Assembly (NCBI GenBank): GCA_036365145.1
Contig: JAEOAD010001365.1
Location: 952,501-1,016,500 of the forward strand
Reading direction: 5' to 3'
DNA: 64,000 nucleotides
From: Orientallactaga sibirica
Taxonomy: Eukaryota > Chordata > Mammalia > Rodentia > Dipodidae
Part shown: one piece after another, positions 30,433 through 40,864 of the stretch
Layout: the number at the start of each line of letters is the position of its first letter
Position numbering within the stretch: the first letter of the stretch is position 1
Notes under the pieces: generated by a model
The model's input: the letters and a program-made list of their open reading frames with translations, nothing else
Told to the model about the DNA's origin: nothing
Databases searched by the model: none
Program-made: the position numbers and the translations under genes

Positions 30433-30866
30433 AAAAATGAAGGTGCTTGGGGACAAGAGTTGGAGGGAGATTGAGGGGTTACATATAGAAAAAGGGGCAT
30501 GAGAGAAGAGAATCTTCAGATTGAATCAAGGGTGCCAGCTTCCAGGCAGGATGAGATCAACTCTCCTGTTACATTTACCACCATCTTGTGACCTGCTGAA
30601 AGAAAAGGATCAGCAAAGACTCCCAAGTGTCTACACCTCTCTTGCTTGCTGCTTACAGGGATTTCATCACACACTGACTAGACCGGAAGTTACAGACCCT
30701 CAGACAGCAAATGCAACAGGAGCTTCAATGGGGTGTGTGATAGGAAGCACAAATTAATTGTGAACGCATCCAGGCTGCTGCTGGCCTAATGGGAAATACC
30801 AAGTTTCCAGGCAAAGTCACAAGCTGCATCAGGTCCCCTTCCCTCTTTTATCAAAAATTAGAACTG
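30433..30866. other. Unique non-coding sequence
   Basis: No repeat family or gene motif seen. Confidence 0.45.
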
Positions 30867-30867
30867 A

Positions 30868-31080
30868 GGGGCTGGAGAGATGGCTTAGCGGTTAAGGTGC
30901 TTGCCTGCAAAGCCAAAGGACACAGGTTCGATTCCTCAGGACCCACATAAGCCAGAGGCACAAGGTGGCACATGCATCTGGAGTTCGAATGCAGTGGTTA
31001 GAAGCCCTGGTGCACCTATTCTCTCTCTCTCTCCCTCTTTCTCTCAAATAAATGAATAAATAAACAAGATATTTTTTAAA
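30868..31080 (+). mobile_element. tRNA-class SINE
   Basis: GGGCTGGAGAGATGGCTTAGCGG head. TSD TCAAAAATYAGAACTGA at 30851-30867 and 31091-31107, one mismatch. Confidence 0.96.
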
Positions 31081-31107
31081 GGTAGCAATTTCAAAAATCA
31101 GAACTGA

Positions 31108-31600
31108 AAGGGCCACTTTTGCAGCCTCCCATTGCAGTGCTACAGGCAAACCTAGGGGGGCTTCTGGTTCCTACTGAAGCCCTCACAAAGATCCATCAGA
31201 GGAGATGCACTGTCCTGAGGGGAGGATCAAGGCAGGATCTGAGGCCTCTTGTTGAAACAAGTCTATGGAAAAATGTGGGTGGGGCATCACAGTCAGGTGC
31301 TGAAGGGAAACAGATCCGGGAAGAGGGGCCTCAGGACTATAAGGCCTGTGCCACCCTGGCCTGGGCTCAGGAGAAAACTGAAAGTGTGTGGCTGCTGGGG
31401 CATGGCCAGGTGTTCTCACTGCTGCGGGCTGCCTGTGTAATCAAAGGGGCTTTAGAAGCCCGCAGCCAAGCACTAACTTGTATAATGAAGAAGAAAAGCA
31501 AACATTTCTATTATATAAATTGAATGGACACAGGCAGAGAACCCCCCTGCATACACACTTGAGTTTGAACCACCAATGCTGAGTGAAATCTGTTATCTTT
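31108..31600. other. Unique non-coding sequence
   Basis: A plus-strand open frame of 134 codons (31119-31523) crosses it. It starts in the SINE flank, lacks a recognisable domain, and a second frame overlaps it, so I do not call a gene. Confidence 0.4.
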
Positions 31601-31707
31601 CATTCTAACTTTTCATGATGAGACACTTCAAATACACAAAGGTAAAAGGAAAACTATATTATAAGCTCCCATCGTCCAGCTCTCATGGTTCCTAACTCAT
31701 GGTCAAT
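31600..31707 (-). mobile_element. Ancient L1-type fragment, left part
   Basis: CATGATGAGACACTTCAAATAC and CCTAACTCATGGTCAATTTTG, in an order that continues at 31861. Confidence 0.4.
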
Positions 31708-31860
31708 TTTGTTTTTTTTTTTTTGAGGAAGGGTTTTATTCTAACCCAGGCTGACCTGGAATTCACTAAGTAGTCTCAGGGTGATCTTGAACTCTCAGCA
31801 ACTTTCCTACCTCTGCCTCCCAAGTGCTGGGATTAAAGAGGTGCACCACCATGCCCAGCT
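31708..31860 (-). mobile_element. B1-type SINE
   Basis: T run, GAGGAAGGGTTTTATTCTAAC to GCACCACCATGCCCAGC. It splits an older element. Confidence 0.93.
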
Positions 31861-32040
31861 GCCAATATTGTTTTATCTCACCCTCACTTGTTCCACTCTA
31901 CTCTCTGCCCCTTCCCAAGTGATTCCAAAGCACTTCTCAGACATCCTAACTGTCCATTCACAGAAATTTCAAAATGTACATCTTAAAGACAACAACTTTT
32001 CTTCTACAACTGAAACACAGGATCATTATCACATCTGAAA
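31861..32040 (-). mobile_element. Ancient L1-type fragment, right part
   Basis: CCAATATTGTTTTATCTCACCC, CTTCTCAGACATCC, ATGTACATCTTAAAGACAAC. Confidence 0.4.
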
Positions 32041-32097
32041 ATTAAGAACTCAGTATTACAAAAAAATACAAATTGCTTTTATTACTTAGAGTTGTGG

Positions 32098-32195
32098 CAG
32101 TTTTTTGAGACAGTGTCCCACACTATCCCAGGCTGACTTGGAACTTACTCTGTAGCCCAAGCTAACCTGAAACTCACTCTGTAGCCCAGACTGGC
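32098..32195 (-). mobile_element. B1-type SINE half, antisense
   Basis: TTTTTTGAGACAGTGTCCC, CAGGCTGACTTGGAAC and a repeated ACTCTGTAGCCCA, suggesting a small internal duplication. Fused head-to-head with the next entry. Confidence 0.82.
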
Positions 32196-32320
32196 CATTA
32201 ATCCTAGCACTCAGGAGGCAAAGGTAGGAGGAGTACTTTGAGTTTGAAGCCAGCCTGGGACTACAGAGTTCCAAGTCAGCCTGGGGTAAAATAAGACTCT
32301 ACTTAAAAAAAAAAAAAAAA
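32196..32320 (+). mobile_element. B1-type SINE, 5'-truncated, sense
   Basis: ATTAATCCTAGCACTCAGGAGG to AAGACTCTAC plus A tail. With 32098-32195 it forms a near-perfect inverted repeat with essentially no loop. Confidence 0.88.
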
Positions 32321-32369
32321 AAAGTGATCTACCATACATGGCTTGCTTTTATTACTTAAAAATTAAAAA

Positions 32370-32503
32370 AAGGCCACGCGTGGTGGCACACACTTTTAAT
32401 CCCAGCACTCAGGAGGCAGAGGTAGGAGGAGGATCACTGTGAGTTCAAGGCCACACTGAGACCACCTGGGCTAGAGTGAGACCCTATCTCAAAAAAAAAA
32501 AAG
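32370..32503 (+). mobile_element. B1-type SINE
   Basis: GGCCACGCGTGGTGGCACAC to GACCCTATCTC plus A tail, with a deletion around CTACATAGTGAATTCC. Confidence 0.94.
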
Positions 32504-32674
32504 TTTTAGTCATACTCTCAAGACCCAAAAGGACCTGGGAGCTACTGCAGGGCTCCTCAGAGGTCAGACATGGATGGAGGGGCTGGAACTGGCATGAATG
32601 ATTCTGCTGACAAATCTCATCTGTCCATCTGTCTGTTCATGGTGAGAACACACAGTGCATGTCGAAGACCTGGA

Positions 32675-32880
32675 CTCTGAAGCAGGTGGTATGGGACTGA
32701 ATAATGGCTTTGAGAACCACCAACTTTGTGACTTGAACTTCTCTGGACCTCAGTTTCCCCATACAAGAGAAGGAAGCAACAATAGTACTACCCCCCTTGA
32801 GTAGACTGAAGGATTAACTGAAAGTCCTCAGAGCGTATCTCATACAACACAGCTCAGTGAGGGCTGCCTACATGGGCAAT
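32675..32880 (-). mobile_element. MIR
   Basis: AACTTTGTGACTTGAACTTC, TGGACCTCAGTTTCCCC, TAGACTGAAGGATTAACTG. Confidence 0.78.
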
Positions 32881-33600
32881 TTACTAAGCTTCTTTCACAT
32901 GCCAGGCATTATCAGCAGCAGGAGGTGAATGCAAATTATCACCCTGGTGACTTAACAAACTCAGACCAAGTGCCTACCAGCTTGGGTAGGAGGGAAGGGC
33001 AGATCTACCCTGCCCCTGACTTGAGGAACCCTGAATCAAAACAGTGTATGAGTCTGAAACAGTGATACCACACAACTGACAGAGAGAACCATCAGACATC
33101 CCTTCCTTGCCAATACCCACCCAGCACTATCTCGGACTCTGAGCAGGGCAAGACTAATGGCTAAGCTGTGCTGTTACTAGCTCACAGAATTGCCACAGCT
33201 CCCACAGGGCCCAGCCATGAAGGACAAAGTCATCAAGAGAATAGGCTTTAGCCTATTTTGGGAATAGTCGTTTAGGAATGAGCTTTCAAACTGACTGAGT
33301 CTTTCTTGGATTTCCCTTCTTGCCCAACCTCCTCCCCAGCCCCCCAAATCTGCTCCCTTTCCTGGGAGGTAAGGTCCAGTGTCCAGAAAACCTAGAGTTC
33401 TATTTAAGGAGTAGATGTGGCAGTCATTCAGTCTCCAGCCAGCCTCAGAGCACCAACATACACTCAGGGATTAATGTAGACAAAGTGGAAATCTGTTTTG
33501 TATGACAAGTCATATGGCTTTCTTTGGTCAAAACGCAGACCCCATCTTGTTCAAACACCTCCTAAAATAGAATATATATATGAGATCTTAAAAATATGGA
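32881..33600. other. Unique non-coding sequence
   Basis: About 720 bp without rodent SINEs. A short MIR-like piece (TCTTTCACATGCCAGGCATT) lies near 32890. No gene motif. Confidence 0.4.
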
Positions 33601-33604
33601 CTCA

Positions 33605-33960
33605 GGGAGGCCAAGGAGATGGCTCAGTACATAAAGCAGTTACTGCACAAGCATGAGGGCCAAGAGTTCGGATCCCCAGCACCTACGTAAATCCTGGGTA
33701 GGCATGGTGGTCACCTGTAATTCCAACTCTCAGGAGGCAGAGACAGAGGATCCCAGAAGCAACCTGGTTAGACTAGCTGAATCTATGAACTCTGGATTCA
33801 AGTGAAAAACTCCGCCCCAGTACGTAAAGTGGAGTGTGATCAAGGAAGACACCAACATCAACTTCTAACCTCCACATTCATAAGCACACATGTGCACATG
33901 CATGTGAATACATATATACATGCAGACCACATATATACCACACACACAAAAAAATGGCTA
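33605..33960 (+). mobile_element. B4-type composite SINE, near full length
   Basis: GGCCAAGGAGATGGCTCAG, AGTTCGGATCCCCAGCACC, B1-like GGTAGGCATGGTGGTCACC, and the B4 3' end with ACTTCTAACCTCCACATTC and a CA-rich tail. Confidence 0.9.
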
Positions 33961-34089
33961 AACTATTAAAAGAATTTTAAGTGAACTCTGGGTATTTATG
34001 AGGAATGATAAGGTAGTAAAATGTAGGTCTAGCATGAGCAAAGGCCCTGAACTCAAGCCAGAGCATCAATCAGTCAATATAAAGGAAGG

Positions 34090-34245
34090 GAGGAAAGATT
34101 CTGCCTGTACCACTTCCCAACCTTGAGTAAGTGGCCTTATGATGCCAAACCCCAGCTTTCTTATCTATAAAATGGGAATAACAGTAGTCCATGCTACCTC
34201 AGGTAATATAACAACACTAAATGCAGTGTCAGGAATAGAGGCATC
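34090..34245 (-). mobile_element. MIR
   Basis: CCAACCTTGAGTAAGTGGCC, AGCTTTCTTATCTATAAAATGGG, AATGCAGTGTCAGGAATAG. Confidence 0.78.
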
Positions 34246-34314
34246 TAATGGTAAAAAAGATGATTTCCATCATTCACCCACCTTTCTTCACCAAGATGAA
34301 ATAGGGATGCAATG

Positions 34315-34387
34315 GGGTTGTATATCAGTGATAGAGTGAAGAACAGCCTGTGTGAGCTGTGTGAGCGCTGAGTTCTAGCCACAACAT

Positions 34388-34427
<40 letters not shown>
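34315..34427 (+). mobile_element. ID-type SINE with long A tail
   Basis: GGGTTGTATATCAGTGATAGAG (A-box region), GCGCTGAGTTCTAGCC (B-box region), then about 37 As. Confidence 0.75.
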
Positions 34428-34431
<4 letters not shown>

Positions 34432-34654
34432 CCCAGGGATGGCATCATTGGCCTTTTGACCTATCACTGCCAACCACCCACCACCTTTGATTTACATGTG
34501 AGTCTAGAGTCCCCATCCACCCAACATGGTAGCCATTAGCTACATATGCCTACCTAGCAACTGAAATGTGGCTAGGGCAAACTAAAACACAATGAAAGTG
34601 TAAAATACACAATGTAAGTCAAGCACATGGTATACATACTATAATACTGTCCCA

Positions 34655-34757
34655 TCTCCTAAAAAGGCTGAGGCAGGAGCATTGCTTGAACCCAAGAGTT
34701 TAAGGCTTGCCTAGCCAACATAACAAGACCTATTTCACAACAAACAAATAAACATTG
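34655..34757 (+). mobile_element. Proto-B1 / 7SL monomer relic
   Basis: AGGCTGAGGCAGGAGCATTGC, TTGAACCCAAGAGTTTAAGG, AACATAACAAGACC. It keeps the 7SL/Alu-like GGCTGAGGCAGG and GCTTGAACCC features that later B1s changed. Confidence 0.75.
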
Positions 34758-34865
34758 TACTTCAAAGACAATATGAAAAGAACATAAGAATCCTATTATA
34801 TTATATTGATTAAATGCTAAAATGGTATTTTAAATTAAATAAAATATATAATTAAAATTAGCTTC

Positions 34866-35107
34866 CTCTGGACTGGAGAGATGGCTTAATGGTTAAGGCA
34901 TTTGCCTGTGGAGCCAAAGGACCCTGGTTCAATTCCCCAGTACCCATGTAAGCCAGATGTACAAGGTAGCACATGTGTCTGGAGTTCATATATAGTGGCT
35001 GAAGGCCCTGATGTGCCCATTCTCTCTCACACACTATCTGCCTCTTTCTCTTCCTCTCTCTCTCCTCTCAAATTAAATAAATTAATAAAATTAATAAAAG
35101 AAAAAAT
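34866..35107 (+). mobile_element. tRNA-class SINE
   Basis: CTGGACTGGAGAGATGGCTTAATGG head, tail TTAATAAAATTAATAAAAG. Confidence 0.94.
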
Positions 35108-35340
35108 AGGGCTGGAGAGATGGCTTGGCAGTTAAGGCGCCTGCCTACCAAGCCTAAGACCACTGGTTCCAATCTCCAGGTCCCACGTTTAACCAGAAGT
35201 AAAAAGTGACACAAGGGCGCAATGCCGCACTTGACCACAAGGGGGAGCACGTGACTGGATTCATTCACAGTGGTTGAGAGGCTGCTGGTGCATTCATTCT
35301 ATCTCTGTCTATCTCTCTTAAAAAAATAAAAAATAAATAA
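35108..35340 (+). mobile_element. tRNA-class SINE, CAAAGTGAC-variant
   Basis: AGGGCTGGAGAGATGGCTTGG head, then AAAAAGTGACACAAGGGCGC, CACTTGACCACAAGGGGG, TTCACAGTGGTTGAGAGGC. It landed directly on the previous SINE's tail. Confidence 0.93.
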
Positions 35341-36418
35341 ATTCAGGATATTGTGAATAAGCTATATAATAACCTACTTTTTTGGATAATGGCACACCCA
35401 GAAGCCATAGACTGTTACTAGAAAAATTTTAGTGCCAAGGATTGTATACCTTCCAGTGAGTTGTTGGTCAGGGAGGTCCCTGATGCTCTCAAAACATTAC
35501 AGGCTCTTTGTTTCCCACCGGGAATAGATGATAAGACCTTATTGTTGAAGACTCCACGTGCCTGGGCTGCAAGGTCACCAAGAAATCAAACTGGGGCTGA
35601 GATGAAAACCTCCTCCCTGTAAACCAGCTGACAGAAAGCTGGAAAAAGCAACACTGCATGCAGCCCTATGGGAAACAGAAGCCATCAGTGGTGAAAACAG
35701 TGGACACTGGAAGCCTCAAGTTTGGCCAGCCAGGCCAAATGACCGAACGGGTGCAACAGTGTCATGTCTGTTTGGGAAACCATCTGCTCTCTGATTGGAC
35801 TGGAGGCCGCTCCACTGGAGGGAATACATGCCTGGTACTGAAAAGCTAATAAAAAGCCTATGGCGGGGGAGGTCATGAGCCTTAAGAGTGTAATGCCTGC
35901 TCTTGTCTGGCTAAATGCATATATTACAAACTGCCCTGTAAGCACTTTACTTAACATTCATTCCCATATATTAATGCTACTCTCACTTTTGATTAGAGAA
36001 GCCTCTCTCTTCAGATGGTAGTGACCAATGGAATGACACAAAAGGCACCACAGTGCTGCGAAGATGTGACAGAGGAGTGTTCAGCACTAAAACATCTCTA
36101 TCACACCTTCCAACGTTCAGGGTCCATTGCAGAAGAGATGGCAGAAAGAATGTAACAGCCAAAGGAAGGGTAGGACTCCTTACAATGCAACTGTCCAAAC
36201 AGAAATTGGCCTCGATATCCATGACCTTGCAGCATTTATCACTACCTTCACAAGACCCTCATAACAGGAGGAAAAGATGATGACATCAAAATAAAAGAGA
36301 GACTAATTGAGAGAGGGAAGAGATATGCTGGAGTGTGGATTTGTGAAAAGGAAAGTGGGGGAGGGGAGGGAATTATCATGGTTTATTGTAAGTATAGAAG
36401 CTGCCAATAAAAAAAAGT
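35341..36418 (+). mobile_element. 5'-truncated L1 3'UTR, Lx-like, older copy
   Basis: Homologous along its length to 12860-13970: TTTTTTGGATAATGGCACAC, CCAGTGAGTTGTTGG, GATTAGAGAAGCCTCTCTC, TTGCAGAAGAGATGGC, ending GAAGCTGCCAATAAAAAAAAG. Clearly more diverged than the copies at 12715 and 56321. Confidence 0.85.
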
Positions 36419-36435
36419 TAAAAATAAACAAATAA

Positions 36436-36690
36436 GGGCTGGAGAGATGGCTTAGCGGTTAAGTGCTTGCCTGTGAAGCCTAAGGATCCTGGTTCGAGGC
36501 TCGATTCCCCAGTACCCACATAAGCCAGATGCATAAGGTGGCACATGCATCTGGAGTTCGTTTGCAGTAGCTGGAGGCCCTGGCATGCCCATTCTCTCTC
36601 TCTCTCTGCCTCTTTCTCTGTCTGTCATTCTCAAATAAATAAATAAAAATAACAACATTTTAAAAATAAATAAATAAAATTAAAAATAAG
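36436..36690 (+). mobile_element. tRNA-class SINE, GAGGCTCGATT variant
   Basis: GGGCTGGAGAGATGGCTTAGCGG, TGGTTCGAGGCTCGATTCCCC, CTGTCTGTCATTCTC: same subfamily as 14144. Confidence 0.96.
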
Positions 36691-36694
36691 TTCT

Positions 36695-36905
36695 CAGGTT
36701 GGAGAGATGGCTTCATGGTTAAGGCAGTTGCCTGTGAAGTCTAAGGACCCACGTTGGATTCTCCAGGTCCCACATTAGCCAGATGAACAAGGTGGCGCAT
36801 GCATCTAGAATTTGTTTGCACTGGCTGGAAGCCCTGGCACGCCCATTCTCTCTCTCCCTCTTTCTCTACCTCTCTCTGTGCCTAATAAAAAAAAATTTTT
36901 TTAAT
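36695..36905 (+). mobile_element. tRNA-class SINE
   Basis: AGGTTGGAGAGATGGCTTCATGG, CAGATGAACAAGGTGGCGC. The tail is a plain A run. Confidence 0.94.
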
Positions 36906-37017
36906 TAGTTCTATTTCTTTTTACTTTTTAAGATATGGCCACTAGAAAATGGATTAATTAAGGACATGTTTGAGATGCTCAAAGAATACCCATATGGTCC
37001 TCATCAATGGCTTGTTT

Positions 37018-37047
37018 TATATATATATTTTTTATTTTTACTTATAT

Positions 37048-37087
<40 letters not shown>

Positions 37088-37236
37088 GGTATGCCAGGGC
37101 CTTCGGCTGATGCAAACAAACTCCAGAAGCATGTGCCACCTTGTACATCTGGTTTACGTGGATCCTGGGGAATTGAATCTGAGTCCTTTAGCTTTACAGG
37201 CTAGCACCTTAACTGCTACGCCATTCCTCCAGCCAG
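37018..37236 (-). mobile_element. tRNA-class SINE (first of a nested-site pair)
   Basis: A (GA)n of about 38 bp, ending GCCATTCCTCCAGCC. Left flank AATGGCTTGTTTTAT; the same target recurs at 37239 and 37476. Confidence 0.95.
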
Positions 37237-37246
37237 TGTGGCTTGT

Positions 37247-37486
37247 ATTTTTTAAATATTTTATTTTTAATTATTTATTTGAGAGAGAGAGAGAGAAATA
37301 GGCAGGGGGAGAGAGAGAGAGAGAGAAAGAGAATGGGTACACCAGGGCTTGCAGCCACTGCAAATGAACTCCAGTCACATGAACCCCTTTTGTGCATCTG
37401 GCTTACATGGGTCCTGGGGAATCAAACCTGGGTCCTTTGGCTTTGCAAGCAAGTGCTTTAACTGCTAAGCCCTCTCTCCAGCCCAA
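37247..37486 (-). mobile_element. tRNA-class SINE (second of a nested-site pair)
   Basis: ATATTTTATTTTTAATTATTT start, CCTCTCTCCAGCCC end. Flanked by GTGGCTTGTATTTTT and ATGGCTTATATTTTT, so it used the TSD of the neighbouring copy. Confidence 0.95.
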
Positions 37487-38084
37487 TGGCTTATATTTTT
37501 GATGAGCAGCACACAGTGAACCTTGATAACCAGTCTTACTGAACTTTATGCTCTCAGTGTCTATTCTGGTATCTGGCACACAGGCTAAGCAGGACAGACA
37601 GATGAATGAAAGACATTCTCCATACTTATGGTCTTGAAAGGAACCTGTACTGTCCTTACTTCTAACCAGGGCTGCCTTTCGCTTAAAACATTTAACAATC
37701 CCTAAGGCCTAGATTTCACCAACACAAAAATGGATACAGGTCATGAGGCTGAAGAAAGATCCTAGAAGCTTCATTCAGGTACCATCATTTTAATTACAGA
37801 GTTATAATGTGACACTTCAACAGTGCATAAGGCTGGCTTGGTGCTTAAACACCTTGTACCCTGCCAGCCAAAGTTCCCTTACAAAGTTCACTCAAATAGG
37901 CTACTACTCTTGACCACTCTCCTTAAACCTCATGACTTGTTTCCTATCAGTCCATGTTTGGTGTGGAAGCTACTCAGCCAACCTTGCTTTATTTAGCAGG
38001 CTCTGGTGAAGGACCTTGAATCTGAAACAATCAGGAAACCATCCCAAAAGAAATCTATCATCTCTATCCTGTCTTTTCTTTTAA
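37487..38084. other. Unique non-coding sequence
   Basis: A short L2-like 3' motif (CTCTCAGTGTCTATTCTGGTATCTGGCACACAGG) lies near 37550. No gene. Confidence 0.4.
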
Positions 38085-38280
38085 TGCAAAGCAGAGAAGA
38101 CAGAGAGAGAGAGAGAGAGAGAAAGAGAATAGGCATGCCAGGGCCTCCATCCACTGTAATCAAACTCCAGACTTGTACGCCACCTAGTGTATCTGGTTTA
38201 CGTGGGATCTGGAGAGTCAAACATAGATCCTTAAGCTTCACAGGTAAGCGCCTTAACTGCTAAGCCTTCTCTCCATCCCA
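38085..38280 (-). mobile_element. tRNA-class SINE
   Basis: (AG)n start, AATAGGCATGCCAGGGCC, ending TTCTCTCCATCCC. Confidence 0.92.
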
Positions 38281-38282
38281 TC

Positions 38283-38388
38283 TTTTTGAGACAGGGTCTC
38301 ACTTTGTATCCCAAGCTGGTCTTGAACTCGTGATCCTCCTGCTTCAGCCTCCCAACAGCTAGGATTACAGTCACGCCCTGCCTAGGGT
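38283..38388 (-). mobile_element. B1/proto-B1 SINE, old
   Basis: TTTTTGAGACAGGGTCTCAC, CTTGAACTCGTGATCCTCCTG, CAGCTAGGATTACAGTCACG: lacks rodent-specific B1 changes. Confidence 0.82.
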
Positions 38389-38449
38389 GTCTAAATGTTA
38401 GTGGACATGATGCCACAGCATCCCAGACCACTCTTATTGCCATGTAAAT

Positions 38450-38640
38450 GAAGTACTAAATATAGTCAACTCTGAGTCTGTAGTCATCTTGCCTGTAAAA
38501 TAAGTTCAATAAAGTTAACTGAGTCATTAAACTACCGCCAGGATTAGCTAAGGACATGTGTGAAATGCTTAGAAGAACATCTGGCACAGGGTATGCATCA
38601 GGTAAATGTTAGCAACTATCATTGTTTTACAAAACTTAAA
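38450..38640 (-). mobile_element. MIR
   Basis: ATCTTGCCTGTAAAATAAG, GCTAAGGACATGTGTGAAATGC, CATCTGGCACAGGGTATGC. Confidence 0.72.
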
Positions 38641-38661
38641 GTAGTGGGTGCTTAAAAAAAA

Positions 38662-38814
38662 AGAAACCAGCAGAGCATGGTGGTGAACGCCTTTAATCCC
38701 AGCACTCGGGAGGCAGAGTTAGGAGGACAGCCGTGAGTTTGAGGCCACCCTGAGACTACATAGTGAATTCCAGGTCAGCCTGGGCTAGAGTAAGACCCTA
38801 CCTCTAAAAAACAG
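38662..38814 (+). mobile_element. B1-type SINE
   Basis: AACCAGCAGAGCATGGTGGTG to GACCCTACCTC plus tail. Confidence 0.93.
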
Positions 38815-39199
38815 AAACCATCCCCTCTCCAATGACAACTATATTGTTTTTGTACAAACTCATTCCCACCTCCCGGTCTTTACCCTTGCTATTCCTTCTT
38901 CCTGGAATGTTCTTCTCCTGAACTCCCGACATAGCTGGTACCTTTTGCTCATTCAGGTTTCAGCTAAATGATTTCCCCTCAGAAGCCTGGGAGGACTTCC
39001 CTGACCAATGGAACTACAGTAATCATCCATTCCCTACCACTCTCTCCTCACCAACCATTTTCTAGCCTTTTACCATGTTATTTTCTCCACCACAGTTAAA
39101 ACTATCTGAAAGTGGCAGCTTTAATTTAAAAAAAAAAAAAAAAAAAAACTGTCTGGTTTACTGTGTATCTCCTCAGAATGAGAGCAAGAATCTTGCCTG
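38815..39199 (+). mobile_element. L2 LINE 3' end, left part
   Basis: CTTCTTCCTGGAATGTTCTTC, CAGGTTTCAGCTAAATGATTTCC, GGGAGGACTTCCCTGACC, ACTGTGTATCTCCTCAG.. a textbook L2 order. Continues at 39345. Confidence 0.85.
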
Positions 39200-39344
39200 A
39201 GCTGCTGTGGTAGGTGGTGCACACCTATAATCCCAGAACTTGTGAGACAGAAGCAGTAAGATGGAAAGTTCAAGGCCTGCCTGGGCCACAAACAAGAAGT
39301 ATCTCAAAAACCAGAAAGAAAAAACAAAACATACCAAAAAACAG
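39200..39344 (+). mobile_element. B1-type SINE inserted in an L2
   Basis: GCTGCTGTGGTAGGTGGTGC, CCTATAATCCCAGAACTTG, CAAGGCCTGCCTGGGCC. 10-bp TSD ATCTTGCCTG at 39190-39199 and 39345-39354. Confidence 0.85.
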
Positions 39345-39425
39345 ATCTTGCCTGTCTTGTTCACTGCTAGATCCTCATGCCTAGAATAGCCCTGGCACAA
39401 GAAAGTGTTCAATTATCAGTCAACT
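39345..39425 (+). mobile_element. L2 LINE 3' end, right part
   Basis: ATCTTGCCTGTCTTGTTCAC, TGCTAGATCCTCATGCCTAG, CCCTGGCACAAGAAAG. Confidence 0.8.
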
Positions 39426-39439
39426 CAAAAATACAGGGC

Positions 39440-39600
39440 TAATGGAGGCCAGTATGCAGACTTGCAAACGTTTCATTCAGTCTCCAACAACCACTGAGGC
39501 AGAGACTTCTATCATAACCATTCTGCCAATGAAGGAATAAGCTCAATGCACACCTTATATATTAATGGTGCAATGTGACCAGAATGAAGATCTGTCTTGT
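39440..39600 (+). mobile_element. MIR, weak
   Basis: CTCCAACAACCACTGAGGC, CATTCTGCCAATGAAGGAATAAG. Confidence 0.5.
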
Positions 39601-39907
39601 CACCTAAGCCACCTTCAAGCATTACACAGTTCTTACAAATATGAGAAGTGATGTTCCCTACAGATGTTCCACCAGGAACCCTACCACATCTGCACTGTGG
39701 TCCAACCACTGAGTTGGTTCCTCCATTCCTTTTCTAAGTGTATCTCTTCTCTTCATTCCAGGAAGATAGGCTCCTTATCCTAGATCCCCAACATCTCCAA
39801 ACCAGAGCCCTGTTTTATAACTTTTTCTTATTTCTACCAGGAGTTTCCAATGGCTGAGTTGGCTTTCCCTGTAAGCCCTGCCCACAAAGGGGATTATTTG
39901 AATTATT

Positions 39908-40136
39908 TTGGATTTATTTTTTAAAATATTTTATTTATTTAATTATTCAAGAGAGAAAGCGGCAGACAGAGAGAAGTGAGTACGGGCATGCCAGGGCCTC
40001 CTTCCACTGCAAATGAACACCAGATACACATGCTACTTTGTGCACCTGGCTTTATGTAGTACCTGGGAGTCAAACCCCAGGCCGTCAGGCTCTGTAAGCA
40101 AGCACCCTTTGACCATTGAGCCATCTCTCCAGCCTC
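39908..40136 (-). mobile_element. tRNA-class SINE
   Basis: TTTATTTTTTAAAATATTTTATTTATTTAATT start, GAGCCATCTCTCCAGCC end. TTTGGATTT on both sides (39908 and 40142) is probably the TSD. Confidence 0.94.
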
Positions 40137-40174
40137 CTACTTTGGATTTTAAAGATCAGATAGCAGCAATACCA

Positions 40175-40385
40175 CACCCTGCCCTAAAAGTGGGGCACAG
40201 ATTCTCTCTTCATAACTGCCCCATAAGGAAGGTACTGGTATCATTCTCATTTTCAGATGAGACAAATGCTTTCCTCAGGGAGACTATCCAACCAGTATAG
40301 GGTACAGTAAGAATTTGAATCCAGGCCATGAAGCTCCAGAGCTTGTGTTTTCAGCCACCATGTCATGCTGCCTGTGCTTAAGGCA
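40175..40385 (+). mobile_element. MIR
   Basis: CCCCATAAGGAAGGTACTGG, CATTTTCAGATGAGACAAATG, GAATTTGAATCCAGGCC, GCCACCATGTCATGCTGCC. Confidence 0.85.
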
Positions 40386-40424
40386 GCTCAAGGCTTACTA
40401 TACATGTTTGCTAAAGTCAAATAA

Positions 40425-40602
40425 CTCTCAGCAACAACGGCAATGTTCAACAATAGGGGAATGGTGGGCTAACACATGGTCTCTCCACCCTGAAGAATGT
40501 GGGGCTAGCCATTAAATAAGTCAGATAAGAACTTAAAGAGATATGCCCAACCATTAACTGAAAAAACTCAAACTATAAGTATGTGTAGCTTAAGCATAGT
40601 AC
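40425..40602 (+). mobile_element. Ancient L1 3' region, left part
   Basis: AACAATAGGGGAATGGTGGGC, GGCTAGCCATTAAATAAG, TTAACTGAAAAAACTCAAAC. Continues after a B1 at 40865. Confidence 0.6.
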
Positions 40603-40752
40603 ATAGCTGAGCATAGTGGTGCATGTATATGATCACAGTACTTGGGGGTGGAGGCAAGAGGATCAAGAATTCAAGGTTATCCTCAACTACATAACAAAGT
40701 TTGAAGCTAGCATGGGCTACATGAGACCCTGTCTCAAAACAAAATACCCCAC
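40603..40752 (+). mobile_element. B1-type SINE, old
   Basis: TAGCTGAGCATAGTGGTGCATG, GAGACCCTGTCTCAAAAC. Confidence 0.85.
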
Positions 40753-40864
40753 CAAACACATTTGGCTTGATTCCTACTCTTCCTTTTTCTTTTCTTTTTT
40801 TTTTTTTTTTTTAGGGAATGGTGGGAGAGAAAACAAACCATTGATACAACCACATACAGACCGA

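Noticed and set aside
31119..31523. 134-codon plus-strand open frame
   Set aside because: No recognisable domain, no splice or promoter context, and an overlapping frame of similar length.
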